DNA from: JBEVJC01 sp040510375
Lineage (GTDB): Bacteria; Bacteroidota; Bacteroidia; Chitinophagales; Chitinophagaceae
Length of the DNA: 63,324 nt
Assembly: GCA_040510375.1 (NCBI GenBank)
Contig: JBEVJC010000027.1
Location: 1-63,324, forward strand
Direction of reading: 5' to 3'
The position numbers and the translations under genes are program-made. The notes below the pieces were generated by a model, which made no database searches, was not told the origin of the DNA, and saw only the letters and a list, made by a program, of their open reading frames with translations. Shown in pieces: positions 53,154 to 61,753 of this stretch (position 1 is its first letter; the number at the start of each line of letters is the position of its first letter).

Positions 53154-53338
53154 TTTAATAAAATGAGAAAGGAACAGGGCGTATCGGCATTTCCCCACTT
53201 CTGTTCATCCTTTGTTGTGAATTTTTTGATTTCCAGTTTACTCAACAATATTTCAACCCGCTGTTTTATTAGTTTGCTTCCCTCTATCCGGGTGGAGGAA
53301 CCAATGCTTTCGATTGTAGTACTCTTTTCAATACCCAT
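53150..53338 (-). pseudogene. Fic protein N-terminal remnant
   Basis: Residues 5-50 of this 62-residue frame match the N-terminal part of Fic/Doc AMP-transferases, including the inhibitory helix motif S-T-R-I-E-G (SxxxEG) and the following K-L, L-L-S-K-L-E-I and T-K-D-E-Q stretch. The catalytic HPFxxGNGR region is absent; after D-E-Q the frame runs into unrelated sequence at the lipoprotein gene. The piece is therefore a dead fragment. It lies next to the type IV toxin-antitoxin pair. Confidence 0.6.
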
Positions 53339-53548
53339 ATTTACACCCAGAAATACCCGTAAAAAAAGCTTTTACCCAAATAATTACCCTTAAATCTCCA
53401 GCTAGAAAATCATGGGCACCATTCTTTTGTAGGCCACCACTTTCTGCTAGTCAACTAAATGAATATTTATTGTTGATTAGTTCTCAAAGAACTGCAGGTC
53501 AGGTTTATCCAATTAAAAGACACAACAGGGCTACATTATTTATCGTAT

Positions 53549-53563
53549 TTCACGTAACGTGAA
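53549..53563. promoter_or_regulatory. Upstream operator of the AbiE operon
   Basis: TTCACGTAACGTGAA is a perfect palindrome around one central base. It is repeated 73 bases downstream with the centre base changed. Confidence 0.65.
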
Positions 53564-53620
53564 TATATATGAATAATGAAAAATATTTTCTAAAATGGCT
53601 ATTTTTCACTATTTTAGCAC

Positions 53621-53637
53621 TTTCACGTTACGTGAAA
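53621..53637. promoter_or_regulatory. Downstream operator of the AbiE operon
   Basis: TTTCACGTTACGTGAAA, a perfect 8-1-8 palindrome ending 11 bases before the AbiEi start codon. With the copy at 53549 it brackets the predicted promoter, fitting cooperative autorepression as known for AbiEi proteins. Confidence 0.65.
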
Positions 53638-53648
53638 TACCATAAATA

Positions 53649-54665
53649 ATGAAAGAAACCGAAATCATTCAGACAGCTTTGTATAATCTGGAAGAAACGA
53701 GGAATATAAAAGGAAAATGGGAAAAAGCCGATCCGAAACAAAATGGCGACGGAGAACTAGACCTATACCTGGGCTTAAACGATGAATGGAAAAAACATTT
53801 CTATATAGAAGTAAAGCGTGAGCTCAGGGCCCACCATTTGAAACAACTGGAAGAAAAGGCGTTGATTCACCAACCATTCATGGTCATAGCTGAAAACATC
53901 TTTCCTACGCTTAAACAGGAACTACGTGAAAGGAAAATTGCCTACCTCGACGCTGCCGGAAACATTTTTGTCCATAATGCCCAATTTTATATTTGGCTGG
54001 ATGGCAACAAATACGTTAATCCTGCCACCACAGTAAAAAACCGTGCTTTTACAAAAACAGGGTTGAAAGTAGTTTTCTATTTTTTGATTAAAGGAACGGC
54101 CATTAATGAAACTTATCAGCAAATTGCCGTCGCAACTGATGTCGCCATTGGCAATATGAAAAATATATTGGACGGCCTGAAAGAAGCTGGTTATATATTG
54201 CAGTTAGACGAAAAAAGACTGGAGATTGTCAATAAAGCAGCACTGCGGGACCGATGGCTCACCGGTTACAGGGAAGTATTGCAACCAAGCTTGCTTATTG
54301 GTACCTACCGCATCTCGAACAGGGAGAAACTTCTCAACTGGCATGCCCTGCCAATAGAAGGGAACGAAATATTTTGGGGTGGTGAGCCCGCAGCGCAGAT
54401 GATGACGGATCACATACGCCCCGAAATCCTTACGATCTATACCGACAACGAATATTACCCCTTTGTCGATAAATGGAAGCTGATGCCAAATAAAAAGGGC
54501 GATGTAAGAATCTATCGTAAATTCTGGAAGGAATTTCAACAGGATAATATCAGCCTTGCACCCCCTCTCCTGGTGTGGGCTGACCTGCAGCTTACCAATG
54601 ACCCCCGAAACCTTGAAACCGCGGAAATTATTTACGATAAGTATTTGAAGCATGAATTTGAGTGA
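53649..54665 (+). CDS. AbiEi-like antitoxin/regulator with a PD-(D/E)XK-like N-terminus
   Basis: The C-terminal half and the gene order fit the AbiEi family of type IV toxin-antitoxin systems (AbiEi_2 subgroup), which repress their own promoter. The N-terminal 130 residues look like a restriction-endonuclease fold: G-E-L-D-L with Asp38, then F-Y-I-E-V-K with Glu54 and Lys56, and V-M-V-I-A, K-I-A-Y-L-D strands. A winged-helix part (about 140-200) follows. The gene overlaps the toxin gene by 14 bases. The palindromes upstream support autoregulation. Whether the nuclease site is active cannot be told. 338 residues. Confidence 0.75.
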   Translation: MKETEIIQTALYNLEETRNIKGKWEKADPKQNGDGELDLYLGLNDEWKKHFYIEVKRELRAHHLKQLEEKALIHQPFMVIAENIFPTLKQELRERKIAYLDAAGNIFVHNAQFYIWLDGNKYVNPATTVKNRAFTKTGLKVVFYFLIKGTAINETYQQIAVATDVAIGNMKNILDGLKEAGYILQLDEKRLEIVNKAALRDRWLTGYREVLQPSLLIGTYRISNREKLLNWHALPIEGNEIFWGGEPAAQMMTDHIRPEILTIYTDNEYYPFVDKWKLMPNKKGDVRIYRKFWKEFQQDNISLAPPLLVWADLQLTNDPRNLETAEIIYDKYLKHEFE

Positions 54666-55524
54666 TATTAAAAAAGGTCCATTAAAAGACGTATTTGACG
54701 CTCTGGAAGAAGCTTTTGTAAAAAATAATACTGATTTTTACCTGATTGGCGCACAGGCACGTGATCAGTGGTACGCCAAAGACAATTTAGTTGCCAGGCA
54801 AACAAACGATGTGGACTTTGCTGCTTTTGTAAGCGATGTAACAGATTATCAGAAACTACGTGAATACCTAAAAGAACATTTTGGGTACAAAGAAACCAAA
54901 CAGAACCAATTTATATTACTGGCACCTTCAGGTCTGCAGGTAGACATCCTACCTTTTGGAGACCTGGAAATTGACGACGCCATAAATTTCAAAGGCGAAG
55001 GATTGACCAGTATCAAGGTAAACGGTTTCAGGGAAATTTACGAAAATGGTACGGAGGAATTCACAACAGATACCGGGCATACCTTTGAAGTTGCTTCGCT
55101 ACCTTCTATCGTATTGCTTAAACTAATAGCATTTGATGACCGTCCGGAAAAGCGGGTAAAAGATGCCATCGATGTCGATAATATCGTTAACTATTACTTC
55201 GACCTCCAGTCGGACAACATCTATGCGAATCATAACGAGCTTTTTCTGAATGAGGACCTGGTAAATGAGACCACAGAACTTTCAGAAATATCAGCTCTCG
55301 TTATCGGAAGGGAAATCAATAAAATAATAAATGGAAATCTAACACTGCTGGATCGGGTTAAAATGATTCTGCAAACTCATATAGAACAAGCAGTCAGCAG
55401 TCTTTTCATTCGCTCTATGATTAATGGGGACGATACAGTAGCGGGCAAGGTAAAGCTGCTTAAAAATATGCTCATAGGTTTAACACAACAAACTGAGAGG
55501 CCTCCGATTCGACAGGTTAATTAA
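54652..55524 (+). CDS. AbiEii-type nucleotidyltransferase toxin
   Basis: Nucleotidyltransferase pattern: L-I-G-A-Q-A-R-D (31-38), then R-Q-T-N-D-V-D-F with Asp53 and Asp55 as metal ligands, and a later strand L-Q-V-D-I-L-P-F carrying the third acid. A Lys near K-L-I-A-F-D fits the family. AbiEii toxins use GTP or other NTPs to modify tRNA or other RNA and stop growth on phage infection. It overlaps the antitoxin gene, as usual for a type IV pair. 290 residues. Confidence 0.85.
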   Translation: MNLSDIKKGPLKDVFDALEEAFVKNNTDFYLIGAQARDQWYAKDNLVARQTNDVDFAAFVSDVTDYQKLREYLKEHFGYKETKQNQFILLAPSGLQVDILPFGDLEIDDAINFKGEGLTSIKVNGFREIYENGTEEFTTDTGHTFEVASLPSIVLLKLIAFDDRPEKRVKDAIDVDNIVNYYFDLQSDNIYANHNELFLNEDLVNETTELSEISALVIGREINKIINGNLTLLDRVKMILQTHIEQAVSSLFIRSMINGDDTVAGKVKLLKNMLIGLTQQTERPPIRQVN

Positions 55525-55645
55525 AACATACATTAGTTAATTTGTTATCTTGGTTAAGCGACCCGGATAACGCGCTGCACGCCGGCCTGTTTCAAGTTCG
55601 CCGCACCGGGTGGGTATTCCAGCCGGCAACCTGAAAAGATAAGTT

Positions 55646-56965
55646 ATGAGGTTAAAGATAAAACAAGCCCTGCTTTTCATTTGTTTCTCCGGCCTGCTTT
55701 CCACCGAAGTCCGTTCGCAGCGCCCGAACATCATCTATATAATGACAGATGATATGGGTTATGGGGATCTGAGTGGTTATGGCCGCAAAGATTATACAAC
55801 ACCTAATTTAGACAAACTTGCTTCCCAGGGAATTAAGTTTCTTAATGCCTACTCCGCCGGACCGCTATGTACACCCACCCGTGCAGCTTTCATGACCGGA
55901 GGTTACCCCGCAAGAACCCATATTGGAATGATGGAACCGTTAACAGGTACAGGAAGTGACTCTGCCCTGGGCCTTACAACTGAATTCCCTTCTATAGCTT
56001 CAGCAATGCAGGATGCCGGCTATCAGACAGCCCTGATTGGCAAGTGGCATCTGGGCATAAAGCCGCGGCATAGTCCAATCAGGAATGGTTTCGATTATTT
56101 CTTTGGCTTCAGGAGTGGTGCTGCGGATTATATGTCCCATAAGGGAGATGAAAGAAAACATGATTTTTTTGAGAACGATTCAGTGGTTTACCCCAAAGGA
56201 TATTTAACTGATCTGATTGCCCGGAAAACGGTTGATTTTATACAGCAGAAACATACGAAACCCTTCTTCATAGTTGTGGCCTTTAATGCGCCGCATTGGC
56301 CATGGCAGGGTCCCACTGATATGCCTTATGATGATTCGACAGACTTCAGGAAAGGAGGTTCGGCCGCTACGTATGCAGCGATGATGAAAAGCCTCGATGG
56401 GGCCGTCGGGATTATTATGAAAGCCCTTGACGAAGAAAAACTGGCACCAAAAACCCTGGTAATTTTCACGAACGACAATGGTGGTGAAAGGTATTCAGAC
56501 AATGGCGGCCTGGCAAAATCAAAAGGCACGTTATGGGAAGGAGGCATCCGCGTTCCCGCTTTTGTAAGATGGCCCGGCAGGATTGTTCCCGGTTCTATTA
56601 CGCAACAGACGGCTATTACAATGGATTGGACCAAAACCATCCTGGCCGCGGGTGGTGCCAAAGACCTTAGCGCTTATCCGTCTGACGGGCAGGACCTTTT
56701 GCCAGTGCTGACAGGTAAAAAGAAAAACAATGACAGAACCCTTTATTGGCGGACCTTCCAGCGCCTCAAACAAAAAGCGGTCAGGGATGGGGATTGGAAG
56801 TATCTGCAGGATGAGAAGGGCGAATACCTTTTTAATCTCGCCCTTGACCCACACGAGACGAACGATGTAAAATCTGCAGAGCCGCAAATTTTTCAGCGAC
56901 TAAAAGATATGTACCAGCATTGGGAGAAGACTGTGTTACCACCTGTTCCTCTGGCAAACAACTGA
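55646..56965 (+). CDS. Secreted arylsulfatase-type sulfatase
   Basis: Signal peptide ending near V-R-S-Q (residue 25). The sulfatase signature C-T-P-T-R at 75-79 has the Cys that must be converted to formylglycine by a maturase. Metal-binding acids are seen in M-T-D-D-M-G-Y-G-D (33-41) and F-T-N-D-N-G-G-E. The S1 sulfatase family removes sulfate from glycans or small esters in the periplasm or outside. The maturase gene is not in the window. 439 residues. It stands alone after the toxin gene. Confidence 0.9.
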   Translation: MRLKIKQALLFICFSGLLSTEVRSQRPNIIYIMTDDMGYGDLSGYGRKDYTTPNLDKLASQGIKFLNAYSAGPLCTPTRAAFMTGGYPARTHIGMMEPLTGTGSDSALGLTTEFPSIASAMQDAGYQTALIGKWHLGIKPRHSPIRNGFDYFFGFRSGAADYMSHKGDERKHDFFENDSVVYPKGYLTDLIARKTVDFIQQKHTKPFFIVVAFNAPHWPWQGPTDMPYDDSTDFRKGGSAATYAAMMKSLDGAVGIIMKALDEEKLAPKTLVIFTNDNGGERYSDNGGLAKSKGTLWEGGIRVPAFVRWPGRIVPGSITQQTAITMDWTKTILAAGGAKDLSAYPSDGQDLLPVLTGKKKNNDRTLYWRTFQRLKQKAVRDGDWKYLQDEKGEYLFNLALDPHETNDVKSAEPQIFQRLKDMYQHWEKTVLPPVPLANN

Positions 56966-57174
56966 TGAGGGGTACTTAATCGCTTAGCTCAACATATCCG
57001 CCCCTGCTACATTTCGTAGATTGTAGTTTTAAGTGTTTTGTCGCTCGATAACAATATATGTTGGATGATACTGGTTTTGTTTATTTCTGTCCGGGTGTTT
57101 GACTGTGATTTACTGGTCACGGGGTGGATCGTGGGGAAGGGTATGCCTTAATCAATAAAAAGTAAGAATTATAT

Positions 57175-58239
57175 ATGGGCAAGAACAAGGTTATCATCAG
57201 TTCTCTTCTTTTTTCCCTTCTACTGACCGGAAACAATATGATTGCACAAGATAAACCCGATAAGCAGCCAGGTTTAAATCCCCAACAGAAAAGTCTCGTT
57301 ACCATTGCTGCATTGGCAGCCAGCGGGCAACTGGATTCACTTGAACGCGGGCTACATGCGGGTCTGGATGCGGGCTTGACGGTGAATGAAATTAAGGAAA
57401 CACTGGTACAGCTATATGCTTACTGCGGATTCCCCCGGAGCCTCAACGCTATCACCAGATTTATGAAAGTAATGGACGAAAGAAAAGCAAAAGGCATTCA
57501 GGATCCAAATGGGAAATCAATCATATTATCTGTTGATAAGCCTGGTAAGTATGAACGGGGCCATAAAGTACTTTCGGAACTTACGAAAATGCCGCAGCTC
57601 AAACCAGCTCCCGGATTTGGTGAATTTGCTCCGCGTTTAGATGCCTTCCTGAAAGAACATCTGTTTGCTGACATCTTTGATAGTAAAGTACTCTCCTACC
57701 AACAACGCGAGTTGGTGACCGTTGCAGCACTGGCAGCGATGCCAGGTACCGAAGGACAATTGCAGTCACACCTGAAGATTGCGCTAAATGTCGGGGTAAC
57801 AAAGGAGCAGCTGTTACAGGTGACCACCCTGACAGAAAAAAATATAAACCGGACGCAGGCCAATATTTTACGGAAACTACTGGACACCCCAGAAATCCCA
57901 ATTCTCAGCGACAACATAATGGTGCGGATCTCGGAAATTGAAATTGTACCTGAATTTCTGGAAGAGTACAAACAAATATTACAAACTGAAGCTTCTGCGT
58001 CAGTTCTAAAGGAACCAGGCGTTATAGCAATATTCCCGATGTATCAAAAGGAAAACCCAACTCAGGTCAGGATTGTGGAAATTTATGCGGACCAGCAATC
58101 CTATAAAAAACATCTGGAAACTACGCATTTTCAACACTACAAATCCAGCACATTGAAAATGGTGAAGGCATTAAAGCTGATAGATATGAATGGTGTCGAT
58201 ATTGAATCGATGCCGATGATCTTTGGAAAAATCAAATGA
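57175..58239 (+). CDS. Exported fusion protein: two carboxymuconolactone-decarboxylase-like domains plus ABM domain
   Basis: A signal peptide ends near I-A-Q (residue 24). Residues 30-115 and 145-225 look like two CMD/AhpD-type helical domains; the first has Y-A-Y-C-G-F-P-R-S-L-N-A, and both contain the E-x-x-x-x-x-x-x-x-x-Y or L-V-T-V-A-A-L-A-A pattern. Residues about 245-340 match an ABM-type ferredoxin-like domain (I-V-P-E-F-L-E-E-Y, H-L-E-T-T-H-F-Q-H-Y-K). The protein is likely an exported peroxidase- or monooxygenase-like enzyme of unknown substrate. 354 residues, standing alone on this strand. Confidence 0.82.
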   Translation: MGKNKVIISSLLFSLLLTGNNMIAQDKPDKQPGLNPQQKSLVTIAALAASGQLDSLERGLHAGLDAGLTVNEIKETLVQLYAYCGFPRSLNAITRFMKVMDERKAKGIQDPNGKSIILSVDKPGKYERGHKVLSELTKMPQLKPAPGFGEFAPRLDAFLKEHLFADIFDSKVLSYQQRELVTVAALAAMPGTEGQLQSHLKIALNVGVTKEQLLQVTTLTEKNINRTQANILRKLLDTPEIPILSDNIMVRISEIEIVPEFLEEYKQILQTEASASVLKEPGVIAIFPMYQKENPTQVRIVEIYADQQSYKKHLETTHFQHYKSSTLKMVKALKLIDMNGVDIESMPMIFGKIK

Positions 58240-58251
58240 AGCTGGTTTAAC

Positions 58252-58623
58252 TCAAGTTGTTGATGCAATACCCGCCATGCGGATGTAGATTCGTTCCGGA
58301 AATTTGCCAAATACAAATAAAACGACATTACAGAGCCAGACTGTTTCCGAAAAGAGCCGACCTGAATGCAAATGCACCGTATAAAAGGCGCCGCCGCCGT
58401 TTATCGGCAATTCAATCGCGTTCAGATCCAGCACATCTGCAAGGGGTATTGGCTTTTCGCTCAGTAACAGTGATACTGAAGTCTGGCCCGCGGCATAATA
58501 GTCGAGTAACAAATCAGCCCCCGCCACCATTTGCAAGTCAGCAGGGCTTCCACCGGCAAGCACATAAGCCGGCAGGACGATTGACCAATCTCCACTCCGT
58601 AATTTAAATTTGTAAGCTGTCAT
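58252..58623 (-). CDS. DUF6717-like small protein
   Basis: The 123 residues start M-T-A-Y-K-F-K-L-R-S-G-D-W-S-I-V-L-P-A-Y, followed by A-G-A-D-L-L-L-D-Y-Y-A-A-G and V-W-L-C-N-V-V-L-F-V-F-G. I recall this pattern from an uncharacterised Bacteroidota family (DUF6717; name uncertain). No membrane helix or signal is present. Its start lies 7 bases after the stop of the broken upstream gene, so it was part of that operon. Function unknown. Confidence 0.6.
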   Translation of the reverse strand: MTAYKFKLRSGDWSIVLPAYVLAGGSPADLQMVAGADLLLDYYAAGQTSVSLLLSEKPIPLADVLDLNAIELPINGGGAFYTVHLHSGRLFSETVWLCNVVLFVFGKFPERIYIRMAGIASTT

Positions 58624-58630
58624 TCGCTTA

Positions 58631-59055
58631 TTATTTCGGCACGCCGAAGGCCTGAGTCAATTGTTCAGCCTCTGTGATTATCTGTCCGGAACGTGGGTCT
58701 TCCTCAGCATATAAAATAGACAGGAAAACCGTCTTGTAGTGGCTACCTGAAGGCTCCAGCAATTCCTTATCAATTTTAAGAAATTTTAATTCCGGCTGAT
58801 GGTCCGATACCAGCGATCAAAATGCCGATGACGCAACAGTTGTTTGTCATCCGTGTCATCGCAGTTGAACACAAACATATGCTGGCGGCCTGCTATTGCC
58901 GAGTACTCACAGATAATTGAAGCAATAGTCCGGCCAATCCGTGGGTCAAAAGCATGGTGGTCTTTCTGCCCTTCCTTCAGTGCCCGATCCACCAGCACAT
59001 ATATAGCGTTTGAAATAACCGGAGGTGGTCCAGGATATCTGTGATCAAAGTTGAT
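58631..59055 (-). pseudogene. Frameshifted gene of an uncharacterised family (DUF6169-like)
   Basis: One frame (59055 to 58786) reads P-P-P-V-I-S-N-A-I-Y-V-L-V-D, D-P-R-I-G-R-T-I-A-S-I-I and H-M-F-V-F-N-C-D-D-T-D-D-K-Q-L-L. It stops at 58786. A second frame then gives P-E-L-K-F-L-K-I-D-K, Y-K-T-V-F-L-S-I-L-Y and ends at 58631. Joined, they give a plausible C-terminal two thirds of an uncharacterised Bacteroidota protein. No start or N-terminus is found, so the gene looks truncated and frameshifted. The match to DUF6169 is from memory and uncertain. Confidence 0.5.
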
Positions 59056-59166
59056 TCAATAAAGGTTACCGAGACTTACAGACCCTGGGATGGATTGAAG
59101 CGAAAGGTTATACGGAGTGTAACCGGAAGACTGTCCGGACGGTAGTCGTAGGGTTGAAGCAATGGA

Positions 59167-59307
59167 CTATCTTTTCTTGACCTTAAAGTCCTTTATATTT
59201 CCACCATTCGCTACGAAATTGCGCACGGTCTCCTTAGCTTCCCGGAGCTTTTTTAGGGCGTCCAGTGCCTTGGTATTGTTGCGATCGATTACGATTACGG
59301 TACTCAT
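59167..59307 (-). CDS. Small unknown protein, 46 residues
   Basis: ATG 59307 to TAG 59167. The product starts M-S-T-V-I-V-I-D-R-N-N and continues with a Lys/Glu-rich helix (L-K-K-L-R-E-A-K-E-T-V) and a basic end. It resembles small antitoxin-like or regulatory peptides common before toxin or DUF genes, but no family is certain. TATTTTTG on the reverse strand lies close upstream and fits a -7 element, though no -33 was seen. It precedes the broken DUF gene on the same strand. Confidence 0.5.
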   Translation of the reverse strand: MSTVIVIDRNNTKALDALKKLREAKETVRNFVANGGNIKDFKVKKR

Positions 59308-59506
59308 ATGATTACAAAAATAATTTATTTATTTGATTAACTATAAAATGGAATTTTAATAATAGTAAAATTTTAACTAATTTATAGTCAGTGGATTGCA
59401 CATTGGTTAGCAACCCGTTTCCGGATCACGCACGAGTTACAAGATTTTTTTGTTCACGCGTTAAACATTGTTTACTGATCTAAAAGATTAAAATCCTTTT
59501 CAAAAC

Positions 59507-61360
59507 TTAAAAGTGTCTTTTAAAATACGCCGACACCTCCGGATCAGTAGAATAAATATAACATCCCTTCATTCCCCTTGTCATCAAAGTCCGATACGTA
59601 TTTTTAATAATCGCGTCAAGCCTGGCCTGTGCGTCGACCTTATTTCTTTTCGAAAGTTCTTTCCACCCTTTTATAGAGTTATCCGAAGTCGCTCTTTTCT
59701 CAGGTCTGGTGATGATCTCACCATTTTCCACCGCAATATCCGGCCCTAGGACAACTCCGATATAATCAACCTCCAGACCCTGGCAGGTATGGATACATCC
59801 AATCTCATTAACAGATTCCGGGGAAATAATCCAGGTACTACCATCCTCGGTAAGATTCCATTTCATTGCAAAATCAAACTCCGGAATAATTACATCAGTA
59901 GCATTTTTATCTTTTTTGCTATTCCATTTCCAGCAGTATCCAGCTACCATTCGGGATTTGTTATTACCCATGTTTTTCTCAACTATTGCATCCCTTAGTT
60001 CGTTTGGGGAGGAAAATATTTGGAAATCGTACGGCACATTTTCCAGCGTTGGGTTGGCCGTCGGCCGGATCTGAAGGACATTGTCCAGCCAGGCGAGATA
60101 ACCATCAGCACCGTTGCACCTGAATTGTGATTGGAGTTCCATTTCATTGATCTCTGCATCGGCCATGGTCGCCCATTTTTTTATCTCATCCACCGAACCG
60201 ATATCCTTCAAGGTTACCTTTTGGTCTTCATCGACAAAAAAGACGGTGCATCTTGCAGCATTGACTAATTCCTTGATCTGGTTTTCCCCCAGGTTACTAT
60301 ATAGACCGGATTTTTCATTAAGGCGATGTGCTTCGTCTACGATTAATGTATCAAATAGATTGGGCTTGGTTTCAACAAATCCTCCTGAACCCCGGAAAAG
60401 ATTGGAGATTTCGGGCTTTTTTAAGGTTCCAAGGAGTTTTGATTTATAGACCTCGCGCGGTGCTGCATTTTTTGAAACGTATTGTGCTAGCAAACCTTTC
60501 TTAGTGATCGCAACCAGGAGATTCACCGCTACAACGGACTTTCCTGTTCCCGGGCCACCTTTAACGATCAACACCTGCTTTTTTATTGCAGTGGCCTTTT
60601 CAGTCAGAGCCAGTGCAGTTTCATAAACCAGCTTCTGGTCGTCGATCATGGTGAATTCCTGATTCCCCTTAATTAGGCTAACCATACTATCGGAAAGCAT
60701 TTTCGAAGGCCTGATCCTCCCCTGCTCGATACGATAAAGGATCTTCGTCCGATCACCCTTTTTCACGAACTGTTTAATGAAATTTCGCAGGTTTAGGCCA
60801 TCAGTTTTCAGGAAGACAGGCGCTTTCTGAAGATATTCCTGGTAATGTGGATTCCGGATTACATCATCGTCGATGTAATTATGGAGGTATGCACAGGGCT
60901 GCAGGTTTATCTTGTCCTCCTCTACAGTCTGATTAAAATTATACAGTAGTGATGCATAGGACCACGCCTGATAAGAGGGATGTGTAAGCTCCCTGACTGA
61001 TCCACCAACAAACGAGTTAATTATCCCGTCTTTCGCAGAAAGAGTGGCCGTTGACCACTGTTTGAGTTCCACCAGAATTGCATATTCCTGATCATCCTCC
61101 CCGTTTCCAGTGAGGATGAAGTCTAAACGTTTTGACGTCTGGGGAATCTGGTATTCAATTGCTACCCCGCAATCATCCGGAATTTGTGAATCACTCAGTA
61201 CTTTATCCATAAATCCAAGAGAATTTCGCCAGGAGGCGATTTCAGCCGGACTTGTACTTTGGCCCAGATGTTTCCTGAAGAAGTCGTGGATTTTTGAATC
61301 AAGGTTATTGGTCAATATGTCGTCAGAAAAGTTGGATTTGGTTCCCTGGTAAACAATCAT
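59507..61360 (-). CDS. Nuclease-helicase fusion, DUF2075-like
   Basis: N-terminal 140 residues have a PD-(D/E)XK nuclease look: R-L-D-F-I-L with Asp80 and L-V-E-L-K-Q-W with Glu98 and Lys100. Then a P-loop helicase domain of DUF2075 type: Walker A G-G-P-G-T-G-K-S at 268-275, Walker B L-I-V-D-E-A-H-R at 339-346, a Q-S-Q-F-R-C motif, and H-T-C-Q-G-L-E-V-D-Y-I-G near the end. The last 60 residues carry Y-R-T-L-M-T-R-G-M, typical of superfamily 1 helicases. It probably acts on DNA or RNA in defence. 617 residues; the gene lies 15 bases after the MazG gene. Confidence 0.85.
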   Translation of the reverse strand: MIVYQGTKSNFSDDILTNNLDSKIHDFFRKHLGQSTSPAEIASWRNSLGFMDKVLSDSQIPDDCGVAIEYQIPQTSKRLDFILTGNGEDDQEYAILVELKQWSTATLSAKDGIINSFVGGSVRELTHPSYQAWSYASLLYNFNQTVEEDKINLQPCAYLHNYIDDDVIRNPHYQEYLQKAPVFLKTDGLNLRNFIKQFVKKGDRTKILYRIEQGRIRPSKMLSDSMVSLIKGNQEFTMIDDQKLVYETALALTEKATAIKKQVLIVKGGPGTGKSVVAVNLLVAITKKGLLAQYVSKNAAPREVYKSKLLGTLKKPEISNLFRGSGGFVETKPNLFDTLIVDEAHRLNEKSGLYSNLGENQIKELVNAARCTVFFVDEDQKVTLKDIGSVDEIKKWATMADAEINEMELQSQFRCNGADGYLAWLDNVLQIRPTANPTLENVPYDFQIFSSPNELRDAIVEKNMGNNKSRMVAGYCWKWNSKKDKNATDVIIPEFDFAMKWNLTEDGSTWIISPESVNEIGCIHTCQGLEVDYIGVVLGPDIAVENGEIITRPEKRATSDNSIKGWKELSKRNKVDAQARLDAIIKNTYRTLMTRGMKGCYIYSTDPEVSAYFKRHF

Positions 61361-61375
61361 TGAATGTGGGTCTTT

Positions 61376-61705
61376 TTAAAGTTGATCATATTTCTTTGCA
61401 TTTCCTCTTGCCTTGTCGATGGGATATTTTTCGGCATTTACTTCCAGTTTTTTCCCGATGATCTCAGCAATATCAATTCCTTGCTTATCCGCAAGGAAGA
61501 TTGCATACATTAGTATATCCGCCAATTCTTCTTTGATTCGCTCCGGATCTGCGTCTTCGGCTTTTTTCCATAGGAATAATTCATTTAGCTCACCAGCTTC
61601 TATAGATAGGGCGAGTGCCAAATCCTTTGCATTGTGAAATTGTTTCCAATCCCGCTCATCACGAAACTTCACTACCAGAGATATTATTTCTTCCATTGAA
61701 TGCAT
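61376..61705 (-). CDS. MazG-like nucleotide pyrophosphohydrolase
   Basis: 109 residues. Metal-binding pattern S-I-E-A-G-E-L-N-E-L with the E-x-x-E motif, then K-E-E-L-A-D-I-L-M-Y with E-x-x-D, and the C-terminal K-Y-P-I-D-K-A-R-G-N-A-K-K-Y, as in RS21-C6/dCTPase-like enzymes. It hydrolyses NTPs or dNTPs to monophosphates, so it may deplete or sanitise nucleotides on infection (inference). The nuclease-helicase gene follows after 15 bases; the Xre gene precedes by 48. Confidence 0.88.
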   Translation of the reverse strand: MHSMEEIISLVVKFRDERDWKQFHNAKDLALALSIEAGELNELFLWKKAEDADPERIKEELADILMYAIFLADKQGIDIAEIIGKKLEVNAEKYPIDKARGNAKKYDQL

Positions 61706-61753
61706 TGACTTTCTTTTTTTGAGTAAAGAATAAGTGACTGGAATCCTGCAATT

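Larger units (their letters stand above)
53339..53648. other. Upstream region of the AbiE operon
   Basis: About 310 bases without genes. The right half holds two palindromic operators. Between them TATTTTAG at 53610-53617 resembles a -7 element with one mismatch. The left half has only an imperfect TCAAC/GTTGA repeat. Confidence 0.5.

Noticed and set aside
53163..53393. A 76-residue + strand frame opposite the Fic remnant
   Set aside because: The reverse strand has clear Fic-like residues, so this frame is its shadow.
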